Shown here piece by piece: positions 30,401 through 40,656 of a stretch of DNA of 64,000 nt. Each line of letters begins with the position of its first letter. Within the stretch, counting starts at the first letter, position 1. The position numbers and the translations under genes were made by a program. Under the pieces are notes generated by a model that saw only the letters and a program-made list of their open reading frames with translations, had not been told where the DNA came from and did no database searches. The stretch covers positions 372,001-436,000 of the forward strand of contig JAQMWT010000322.1 in NCBI GenBank assembly GCA_029834535.1, given 5' to 3'. Source of the stretch: Chrysophaeum taylorii (lineage: Eukaryota > Sar > Pelagophyceae > Pelagomonadales > Pelagomonadaceae).

Positions 30401-33400
30401 CCTGTATGTCCAATACTTCCCCAAGGCCGGCGCAAAATATCGTAAATCCCAGAATAACGGATGTCGCGATGAGCATGAGGAGAGATGCCCTGAGCGTGGG
30501 TTTCGTCTCAAAGACCTCAGTGTATCGAGCTATTGTGTCTAAGATTTCGTCGATGGTCGAGTAATGACTGCTTTTCTGTGAGTTGTTGATGGCGCACTCA
30601 CATGTTGCCACCCCTCCATCTTCGGTACTGATGATTTGGCAGAAGTCCGGTACAACCCAGCGACCATCACTCCACGTCGCGCACGCTGGTCGCGATGTGT
30701 TGCAAGACATCTCCACGGTGCTGGGCGTGCCATCGCAAAACAGCGTGCGCTTCGATTTGCCGTTTGGGCACGCAACCGATTTGAAGCCCACGAACCCGCA
30801 CTCGCAAGATGCACTGACAGTTTCATTCAACAATGTCGCATTGTCCAACTTCCCTAAATCACCGCCCGCAATATCAAGAATGACCGTTGTCTCGCCATAT
30901 CGAAGGTTGTTGTCATATTCGTCCGTCGCTGTAAAGTACAACTGGAGGGGGTCTGACGTAGACGCGGACCCTGGAATAGAGTTGAATGGGTTGATTGTGA
31001 ACTCGGTCAAAGAAACATCGTACTGCACATCGTGGCTCGCATCGATCAACACCGACGCATTCATCATCTGCGTCGTAACTTCGAAGACACGGGCGTGATG
31101 AGGTGATGTGCGCTGGCTCACTGTGCGCACAAACTCCGCGCTTGTTTCTACGTATTCCTCATTATAGATGAGTGTATCTCGCTGAGCAGCGGTGAGTGAC
31201 TCGATTGAATCAAGGAGCGTGTCGGCTGCATCTGTGTTGTTGGCAACAGTACTGAACAGGGGACTCTCGAGGATCTTCGAAATTACTTCCAGGATTGCTG
31301 CCGGCACTGGAGAACTCGTCGAACCTAGACCAACCTTCTCAATATGCGCAGTGACATCTCTTATCAACTCAAGTGCCGTTTTTGCGGCATCTGCTGACAG
31401 TGCGACTGGATTATCTACCAGATAAAGCAACGTAGTCGCTGTCTGCATAAGCTCTGAGAGTGATGAGGCATCAACGAACATCTTAAAGCTCGTATTGACT
31501 GTGCGAACGAGACTTTCAAGCACAACGGTGTCCTTCTGCACGTATGACACCGCCGCTATGGTGGTTTGGCAAATATGATCAAATGACTTCCTTTCAAATG
31601 CGTCCGACAAAGCTTCCGTGAGCACCTCATTAAATTTGGAGTCCGAAGTCCCAGAATCTGTGACTACGCGTGAGATTGCCTCAGCAGTTCCTTGAGACCC
31701 AAGGGCATCTGTGACGACAACCGTAAGCGTCAAATTCGGAACACCCGCAGGAAGTCGCGTGTAACGCACTGCTGAGATGTTGTTCACTGCCTGCAAGACG
31801 GCGTCGGAATCCAAGATTGCGCTGGGCCCCACGCAGAATTCATACTGAAATGGAAGTTCGTCGCCCTCCCATTCTGGCGCTCGTAAGTCGAACATATCAA
31901 AGTAGGCGATGCCTTCCCTAGGTGCTACAAAAAGCCTTCCTGAGTGGGGAGATATGGGAACTTGGACATCGACGTGGGCGCTCACACTCGAGCCATCGGT
32001 CCAAGCATCCAGCACGAAGGTGTAGTCATTGCCGGAAACAAGCGAGTTTGCAGAGACAACAAGATCGTGATTCACAATATCTCTAAAAGCTGGTTCGGAG
32101 ATCGAAAGCGTCGTGCGTGCCAACTCTGGAAGCGTGCGATTCCCCGCCAACGTCCCGCTAACCAAACTCCAGGTCGCATTGACGTGTGCTCTTGCCTCCT
32201 CGTTCTCTTCGAGTTGCCGTCGTCTGACCATGTTTGATGGCACACTGATCTCGGCACCAATGACCAGCTTGTCCGTCGAGAGTGTGATATTCTCACTAGA
32301 AAGCAAGACCACGAGTGACGTTGAGTTAGCAGGTTTTGTCGGTGCCTTTGCAGGGGCGAGCGTCGCAACATTAGCTGACGGACTTGTGCTAGAAAACTCA
32401 ACAGGGGCTTTTGTACTGATGAACGTAAGTTGCTTTGTCGGTTGCGATATTTGGCGGGATGGTGCCAGGTCGGCACTCGAAGCAAACGGCGTTGCCACCA
32501 CCGATGGACACGTTGAGGGTGATATTCTGGGGGCGGTTGGGGATTCATTCGAATACGTCGGTGAAGAGCCTGTTGGTAGCTGTAAATAAGCTCGAGTTGG
32601 CAGTGTGGAGGCGAAGTCGCTGGATGGCATGGTCGTGCTTGAACCATTGGTTGTCTGTTGCAGAGTTGGGCTTAAGGTACCGAGGGGTGTCGGAATCGAA
32701 TAAGCTAGACCTAATGACGGAGCGCGCATGATTGTAGTTGACGGAACGAGCGTGCTTGGGTCCGACGTGCTTGGGCTTGGCGTGCTCGGACTGAGAGTCG
32801 TCCTGCTCGGATTAGATAGTACAGCAGTCGGAAAAAAAGGCGGCACGATTGATGGCAATGAGCTGTGTTGCATGGTTGGCTCGTTTATTACATTCTGCGC
32901 CGTTGGGCTGTGTGAGCGTCTGATCGGGGCGATTGATGGATCCGGACTAGAAGGACTTAGCTGCGTGTATGGCGCGAGTGACGTGGGCTCGGCGATGTCG
33001 GTGGGACTTGAAGGCTGGTAACTTGTTGTAGATTTCGTTGGAGCTAGCGACACTAGCAATTCAAGGTCGCCACTCTCTAAATCACCTGTTGCGCCAAACG
33101 ACAGTGCCGTGGGAGGTATCGAGGGAGAAGAGCTCCAAAGTTTGAATGTCGAATTTGAAATTGGCATGGCAAAAGTCAATTCTGAAGGCATAAGGAAAGG
33201 ATATCCCGTCGTGCGTGCAGTTGGCACCGAGCTCGGACAAAGCGTCGGCCAATTTGAGAGTGTCAAGGTGGTGGGAAGTATTGACGGTTTCGTTGTGGCC
33301 GATATCACGGGTTTGACATCCAACATGCCAGTAGGTGTGTCTGACGGCACCATTGATGGCAGCACCACGGGCAACGTGATAGGCAAACCCGAGGGACTTC

Positions 33401-36400
33401 CAGTCAGAGCTGGCGACGTTGCTGCAGTTGGCGAGGCAGATGGCGCTCCACTACCCGACGCATATGGTGCACTAATTGATACCGAGCCCAGGGATGCAGT
33501 CGGCGCTGCGCTCGGTCCTGCAGATGGCGCGCTTGTTTGGCCGGACGTGGGTGTGCTCGCTGGCAGCTCCGTCGGCATGCTGGTTGGTGAACCCGAGGGA
33601 CCAACGGTCCGTTCTGGCGATGGTGCCGGGGCCGGCGAGGCCGTCGGCAATGCACTCGATTCTGCAGATGGCGTGCTAGCCGAGCTGGAAAACAGAGTGC
33701 TCGTTGGGAGAGCTGTGGGTGTGCCAACAGGCGAACCCGAGGAACTAGAAGTCGGAGATGGCGACAGCGCCCCAGTTGGTAAGGCAGATGGCGCTGAGCT
33801 CGGTCCTGCAGATGGAGCACTAGACGGAGCATTGGTTGGCACGGAGCTTGGCAAGTCGGTCGGTAATGCTCTTGGTCCTGCAGATGGCGGAATACTCGGA
33901 CTGGACGAGGGTCTACCTGAGGGAAGCTTCGTTGTTGAGCTTGTTGGCGAATCCGCGGGACTGACAGTCGGAGCTGGCGATGGCGACGCAGTTGGTGAAG
34001 CCGTCTGCGAAGCAGTCGCTCCTGGAGATGGCGTGCTCGTCGTGCTGGACGACAGAGTGCTCTTTGGGAAAGCTGTGGGCATGCTGTTAGGCCAGCCTGA
34101 GGGACTGCGAGTCGGAGCTGGCGACGGCTCGTCGGTCGGCAAGGCAGATGGAGCTGCGCTCGGTCCTGCAGATGGAGCAATAACTGGCACCGAGCTCGGC
34201 AAGGCAGATGGTAATGCTCTTGGTCCCGGAGACAGCGCATTACTCGGGCTGGACGATGGCCTTCTTGAGGGCGGATCTGCAGATGAAATGGTTGGCGAAA
34301 GCGAGGGAGTATCAGTCGAAACTGGCGACGGTGGCGCAGTCGGCGCGGCAGTCTGCGCACCAGTTGATTGTGGAGATGGCGCCCTAGTAGGGCTGGACGG
34401 CAAAAAGTTCGTTGGGAGTGCTGTGGGCATGCTGAAACGCGAACTGCTGATTGGCGAACCTGAGGGACTGACGGTCGAAGCTGAAGATGGCGCAATGGAT
34501 GGCAATGCCATCGGCGATGCCCTCAGGTTCGCAGATGCGGTACTAGATGGCAACGAGCTCGGCAAGGCAGTTGGTACTGCGCTAGGGCCAGGAGACGGTG
34601 TAATTGTTGGGCCGGCCGAGGGTGTGCTCGTTGGCACCGCCGAGGGCATGCTGGTTCGTGAACCCGAGGGACTGACGGTCGGAGCTGGCGATGGCGCCAA
34701 GGACGGCAAGGCCGTCGGCGATGCGCTAGGGCCCGCATATGGGGCACTAGATGGCAATGAGCTCGGCAAGGGAGTTGGCGCTGCATTAGGGCCAGGAGAT
34801 GGTGCACTTGTTGGGCCGGCCAAGGGAATGCTCGTCGGCAAGGACGTGGGCGTGCTTATTGGCGAACCTGATGGACTAACAATCGGAGATGGCAATGGTG
34901 CCAAGGCTGGCAAAGCCGTCGGCAATATACTTGGGGACATTGATGAGGAACTAGATGGCAATGAGCTTTGCAGGGGAGTTGGCGCTGCACTAGGGCCAGG
35001 ATATGGTGAATTTGTTGAGCCGGCCGAGGGAGTGCTCGTTGGCATCGCCGAGGGCGTGCTAATTGGGAAACCTGAGGGAGTGACGGTCGGAGCTGGCGAT
35101 GGCGCCAAGGATGGCGAGGCCGTCGGCGATGCGCTTGCGTTTACAGATACGGTACTAGATGGCAACGAGCTCGGTAAGGCAGTTGGCGCTGCGCTAGGGC
35201 CAAGAGATGGTGTAATTGTTGGGCCGGCAGAGGAACTGCTCGTCGGCAGCGTCGTAGGCGTAATGATTGGCCAAAACAAGGGACTGACGGTCGGAGCTGG
35301 AGATGGCGCAGAAGACGGTAACACCGTCGGCCATGCGATTGGGTCCACAGATGGGTGCCTAGATGGCAATGAGCTTGGCAAGGCAGTTGGCGCTGCACTA
35401 GGGCCAGGAGATGGTGATATTGTTGGGCCGGCTGAGGGAGTGCTCGATGGCAGCCCCGTTGGCGTGCTGATTGGCAAATCCGATGGACTGACAATCGGAG
35501 AAGGCGATGGCGCCAAGGATGGCAAGCCAGTAGGCGGCGCGCTCGGCGGTGCGCTCGGGGCCACAGATGGGAAAGTAGATGGCAACGAGCTCGGCAAGGC
35601 AGTTGGTGCTGCGCTAGGGCCAGGAGATGGTGTAATTGTTGGGCCGGCCGAGGGTGTGCTCGTTGGCACCGCCGAGGGCGTGCTAGTTCGTGAACCCAAG
35701 GGACTGACGGTCGGAGCTGGCGATGGCTTCAAGGACGGCAAGGCCGTCGGCGATGCGCTTGGATCCACAGATGGGGCACTAGATGGCAATGAGCTCGGCA
35801 AGGGCGTTGGCGCTGCATTAGGGCCAGGAGATGGTGCACTTGTTGGGCAGGTCCAGGGAGTGCTCGTTGGCATCGCCGTGGGCGTGCTGATTGGCGAATC
35901 TGAGGGACTGACGGTCGGAGCTGGCGATGGCTCCAAAGATGGCCAGGCCGTCGGCGATGCGCTTGGGTTCGCAGATGGGGTACTGGATGGCAATGAGCTC
36001 GGCAAGGCAGTTGGCACTGCACTAGGGCCAGGAGATGGTGTAATCGTATGTCCGGCCGAGGGAGTGCTCGTTGCCATCGCCGAGGGCGTGCTGGTTGGTG
36101 AACCCGAGGGACTGAGAGTCAGAGCTGGCGATGGCGCCATGGATGGCAAGGCCGTCGACGATGTGCTCGGGTTCGCAGATGAGGTACTAGATGGTAATGA
36201 GCTCGGCAAGGCACTTGGCACTGCACTAGGGCCAGGAGATGGTGTAATTGTAGAGCCGGCCGAGGGAGTGCTCGTTGGCACCGCCGAGGGCGTGCTGGTT
36301 GGCGAAACCGAGGGGCTGACAGTCGGATCCGGCGATGGCAAGGCCGTCGACGATGCGCTCGGGTTCGCAGATGGGCTACTAAATGGCAATGAGCTCGGCA

Positions 36401-38969
36401 AGGCAGTTGGCGCTATGCTAGGGACAGGAGATGGTGTATTTGTAGGGCCGGCCGAGGGAGTGCTCGTTGGCACCGCCGAGGGCGTGCTGGTTGGTGAACC
36501 CGAGGGACTGACGGTCGGAGCTGGCGATGGCTTCAAGGACAGCAAGGCCGTCGGCGGTGCGCTTGGATCCACAGATGGGGCACTAGATGGCAACGAGCTC
36601 GGCAAGGCAGTTGGCGCTGCGCTAGGGCCAGGAGATGGTGTAGCCGAGGGTGTGCTCGTTGGCGCAGTCGCGGGCGTGCTGATTGGTGAACCCGAAGGAC
36701 ATAGAGACGGAGCTGGCGATGGCGCCATGGAAGGCAAGGCCGTCGACGATGTGCTCGGGTTCGCAGATGGGGTACTAGATGGTAATGAGCTCGGCAAGGC
36801 AGTTGGCACAGCACTAGGGCCAGGAGATGGTGTTATTGTTGGGCCAGCCGAGGGAGTGCTCGTTGGCAGCGACGTGGGCGTGCTGATTGTCACAACCGAG
36901 CGACTGACAGTCGGAGCTGGAGATGGCGCAAAAGACGGCAAGGCCATCGGCGATGCGCTCGGGTTCGCAGATGGGGTACTAGATGGCAATGAGCTCGGCA
37001 AGACAGTTGGCGCTGCACTAGGGCCGGGAGATGGTGCACTTGTTGGGCCGGCCGAGGAAGTGCTCGTTGGCAGCACCGTAGACGTGCTGATTGGTGAACC
37101 TGAGGGATTGACAGTTGGAGCCGGCGATGGCAAGGCCGTCGACGATGCGCTCGGGTTCGCAGATGGGCTACTAAATGGCAATGAGCTGGGCAAGGCAGTT
37201 GGCGCTGCACTAGGGCCAGGATATGGTGCTATTGTTGGGTCGGCCGAGGGAGCGCTCGCTGGCATCCCCGTTGGCGGGCTGATTGGCGAATCCGATGGAC
37301 TGACAATTGGAGATGTCGATGGCGCCAAGGATGGCAAGGCCGTCGGCGGTGCGCTCGGGGCCAAAGATGGGGTAGTTGATGGCATCAAGCTCGGCAAGGC
37401 AGTTGGCGCTGCGCTAGGGCCAGGAGATGGTGTAGCCGAGGGTGTGCTCGTTGGCGCAGTCGTGGGTGCGCTGATTGGTGAACCCGAAGGACATAGAGAC
37501 GGAGCTGGCGATGGCGCCATGGAAGGCAAGGCCGTCGAGGATGTGCTCGGGTTCGCAGATGGGGTACTAGATGGTAATGAGCTCGGCAAGGCAGTTGGCA
37601 CAGCACTAGGGCCAGGAGATGGTGTAGCCGAGGGTGTGCTCGTTGGCGCAGTCGTGGGCGCGCTGATTGGTGAACCCGAAGGACATAGAGATGGAGCTGG
37701 CGATGGCGCCATGGAAGGCAAGGCCGTCGGCGATGTGCTCGGGTTCGCAGATGGGGTACTAGATGGTAATGAGCTCGGCAAGGCAGTTGGCACAGCACTA
37801 GGGCCAGGAGATGGTGTTATAGTTGGGCCAGCCCAGGGAGTGCTCGTTGGCAGCGACTTGGGGGTTCTGATTGGCGAAACCGAGGGACTGACAGTCGGAG
37901 CTGGAGATGGCGCAAAAGACGGCAAGGCCATCGGCGATGCGCTCGGGTTCGCAGATGGGGTACTAGATGGCAATGAGCTCGGCAAGACAGTTGGCGCTGC
38001 ACTAGGGCTGGGAGATGGTGCACTTGTTGGGCCGGCCGAGGAAGTGCTCGTTGGCAGCACCGTAGGCGTGCTGATCGGCGAGCCCGAGGGACTGACGGTC
38101 GGAGCTAGAGATGCCACAAAGGACGGCAAGGCCGTCGGCGGCACACTTGGCGCAACCAAAGGCGGAAACGTGGGGCGGACTGTTGGCGCAAACGTTGGCA
38201 CGCTGACTGGCGAATTCAATGGACTGACAGACGGAACTAAAGATAGCGCCCAAGTTGGAGAAGCAATTGGCGCGGAACTGGGTGCGACCGACGGTGTTGA
38301 CGAGGGTACGACTGTGGGCGCGGACGTCGGCGTGTTCGTTGGCCGGCAGGTGAAGGTGGTTTCGGTCGGTGCGTCGACGTGGTAGGATGGTACGACATTC
38401 AGGCCTTCAATGTTGCTAGATTCAAAAGTCCGGATACTGAAGTCGAGCAGGGAATCAAACAAGGGGTGGTAGCCGAGTTCGGCAAACGAGGAAACCACGT
38501 TACCAGAGGAATCCGTAAAATACACAGTAATGTTGCCTTCGGCCAAGTTTCCGAGTTGCCACGATATCTCGCTAGGATAGTCCCCCGCGGTCACATTGAT
38601 CACGTACGAACCGGGAACGTCGCAATGTATGCATACTGCCTGCGTCCCTTCGGAGCCGTCCGACAGCGTACCCTGCTCCACCTCGCAACTCGAACATTCC
38701 GCGTTGCGGATCATGAAGCAAGCCCCGTTCCAGCCGTCTCCGTAGTCGTCGTACATTTCAAAGTTGATCAGGGTCCCGTTGCAGGTCGACTCGTTCGAGA
38801 ACGTCGTCGCACAACGATCGTCGTCGGTATGATAATTATAAGAATAATAATAATCGTCGTAGTAGTAGTAGTAGTCGTCGTAGTAGTAGTCGTCGTAGTA
38901 GTAGTCGTCGTCGTAGTATTTGAAGCTTGATAACGTGGTCTCCCCTCCTGCACGTGCCGTCAGTTCTAC
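27469..38969 (-). CDS. Giant REJ/GPS multi-pass surface protein, paralogue A
   Basis: About 3,200 aa in three placed exons: 38969-30269 (5' limit uncertain), 30152-29953 and 29865-27469. Intron 1 (116 bp, 30268-30153) appears to be GC-AG; intron 2 (87 bp, 29952-29866) is GT-AG. Order: a Tyr/Asp-rich stretch, a 'CNGTLINFEMYDDYGDGWNG' domain with paired Cys (38800-38500), a PSxxPT ladder (about 38300-32420) with a ~210-bp higher-order repeat, then a REJ domain (about 32330-31500; ATWSLVSGTLAGNRTL, LFVAPREGIAYFDMFDLRAPEW). A GAIN-like stretch ends in a GPS-like Cys cluster (CATWSDGRW ... CQI ... CECAINNSQ, 30680-30590) without the cleavable His-Leu-Ser/Thr. About seven transmembrane helices follow (LLMLIATSVILGFTIF, MELLVILVAVGLEIVW, VVMVFLIQPLVILLL and others) and an acidic Ser-rich tail. 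Related in plan to polycystin-1/sperm REJ receptors but without PLAT. Its ligand is unknown. Confidence 0.75.
32420..38300 (-). repeat. PST ladder of paralogue A with ~210-bp higher-order repeat
   Basis: Coding repeat. The 4-residue beat PSxxPTxx is organised into units of about 66-72 codons (typical content: ALPSSLPSSTPSANPS ... PALAPSPAPTVSPSGSPIS ... TSTPSAGPTITPSPGPSA). On the plus strand the marker GAGCTCGGCAAGGCAGTTGG recurs about every 190-215 bp from roughly 34,550 to 37,980. Copies differ by scattered substitutions and by loss of sub-blocks, so the array is fairly old but still exchanging. Confidence 0.85.
38850..38922 (-). repeat. TAC/GAC trinucleotide tract coding a Tyr/Asp run
   Basis: On the minus strand this gives repeated Tyr-Tyr-Tyr-Asp-Asp before the conserved Cys of paralogue A. 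The matching place in paralogue B is a short non-repetitive YYPSFYYDAND. Confidence 0.7.
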
Positions 38970-39521
38970 TCATGAGAATTCGACACTGCGACTCGCCCAC
39001 GAGGTGTAAGACGTTCGCCGCGGCGATCTGCCAAGCCGAACGCATCACTGGCAAAACCAGTGTGTATTTTTGCTGACGTGTGCTGACTCGTGTAACGCCG
39101 AAACCCTTACACTTGTACAACACACTTCGTCGGCCGCGACGTCATCACCGACATCAGCCGAAAAAATATCGATCGACGGGTTTTCCTCGTGTGCCTGAAA
39201 GTGTGGTGACCTGTCAAGAACCGTAGTGTTGAGTGTCTAGAATTCGCTGAAGTTGGTCACTCGAGTCGCTGCTTTCGGGGGATTTCCCGGTAGTGCCATA
39301 TTGTTCCCGGAATGGGCTATAGCGGCACCATATCGAAGTCAACCGACCGAGCCTTGCGATGCATTGACAATTCCGACACAAGGATTCCGTATTTAATATC
39401 GGCTAGACACTATGCCAAGACGCTCGGTGCCGTCTAAAGTTCGGGGAGGAAGTGGCGCAGTACTAAGCTCGTCCCCAGAATTCATGGCGCTTGACATGTC
39501 GCCTAGGGGTTATTGGCGTTC

Positions 39522-39594
39522 AGATTGCGGGCCTGTCCGGCCTGGCTCCCATGCTCGGGAGAGGTCTGAAGTTAGTTAAGTTAGATTGCGGGCC
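39522..39594 (+). mobile_element. Severely 5'-truncated LINE insertion (49 bp) with 12-bp target duplication
   Basis: AGATTGCGGGCC occurs at 39522-39533 and again at 39583-39594. The 49 bp between match the 3' end of the LINE at the right edge of the window (minus strand of about 63535-63580), including the CCTGGCTCCCATGC block and the GAAGTTAGTTA tail. Only the 3' end was copied, as is usual for target-primed reverse transcription. Confidence 0.8.
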
Positions 39595-40490
39595 CAGTCG
39601 AGGCCGCCGCCGATCTTGAAGTGGATGGTTTTTTCTTCTTCTTGGTGGTGGCCTCGTGCGTTGCGGCCACGGCAGGGTTGTTGGACACGAGCAAGCCTGG
39701 TGATGCGCCGGTAGTATCAGTCACTTCACGAGGCTCCAGACGAAGTTGCCTTGGTCGCCGGAATGGCCAGGGTCCAGCTCCACGAAGAAACAACACGGGG
39801 CGTGCCGATGATGAGGCGCTGCGCGGAGTCGACGACCCTTCACTCCTAGACGGGGACGAGCGTGGTGCGCAACGCCGACGAACTTGACGAGCGTCTCGAG
39901 GGCCGCGAGGGGAAAGTTCTGCTCGGGGCTGCGAAGCTAGACCCCGTCGCCAACCTCGTCTGACTCCAGATGGCGCTCGGCCGTCCACGTCGAGGACGCC
40001 GCATCGTCGCCGTACTGCTAGTTGCACTCCGTTCTCCTTCGCCCCCCGCGAAATACCCGTCGCAGCCCAGTCTGTCGTCATCTACGTGGCCTCGTGCTCC
40101 TCGCGAGGCTTTCCCGGCACACAGCGGCTTGCTCCGGCTCGGGCTTCCTCCGCGGCCCGGATAGCATCGAAAAGGTCCGAGTCCTGCTTGATCTTCGTCA
40201 CCTCCTCTTAGACGCGCGACGACCTCAGCTCAGGGCGCTGCTGGCAGACCGCCCTTAACGCTGCCGCCACCACCTTCCCACCGCGCAGGACGACCGCCGC
40301 CCGCTTGACGAGAGAGGTCTTCTCGGCCCGCGTCGGCTCCTTGGAGACCGTCGCATCGCGCAAATCCAACCGCCGCAGGGATCGTCCTAAGGTAAGTTTT
40401 TCACAGACACGTCAGCTTAACCGAGTTTTGAGTCTTCGCCTTTCGCTCGCTCGTGCCGGCCGCTCGCTCGTCGCGCTTCCCCGCCTGGGC

Positions 40491-40586
40491 GGCTACGCAC
40501 GCCTGGTTCCAAGTGCCCACCCGGCTACGCACGCCTGGTTCCAAGTGCCCACCCGGCTACGCACGCCTGGTTCCAGGTGCCCGCCC
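40491..40586. repeat. 32-bp tandem repeat, three copies
   Basis: The unit begins GGCTACGCACGCCTGGTTCC. Copies start at 40491, 40523 and 40555; the third differs at three positions. Lies just outside the left end of the MULE. Confidence 0.9.
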
Positions 40587-40656
40587 GGCTCCGCCCGCGC
40601 CGCGCGACCTCTTGCCACGCGCCTCGATATTCGCGTCTCACCACAAATTAAAATTA

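Larger units (their letters stand above)
38970..40656. other. Spacer between paralogue A and the MULE
   Basis: Holds the 5' flank of paralogue A (homologous to 62400-62500 upstream of B), a LINE 3' fragment with target duplication (39522-39594) and a 32-bp triple repeat (40491-40586). A minus-strand frame (about 39721-39945, FPLAALETLVKFVGVAHHARPRLG and VELDPGHSGDQGNFVWSL) looks protein-like, perhaps a leftover exon, but I cannot name it. Confidence 0.5.

Noticed and set aside
33109-38385. 1,758-codon plus-strand reading frame as a gene
   Set aside because: It is the mirror of the PST ladder: same periodicity, no domain, no leader. The minus strand continues into REJ and membrane domains and keeps the same exon plan in two paralogues.
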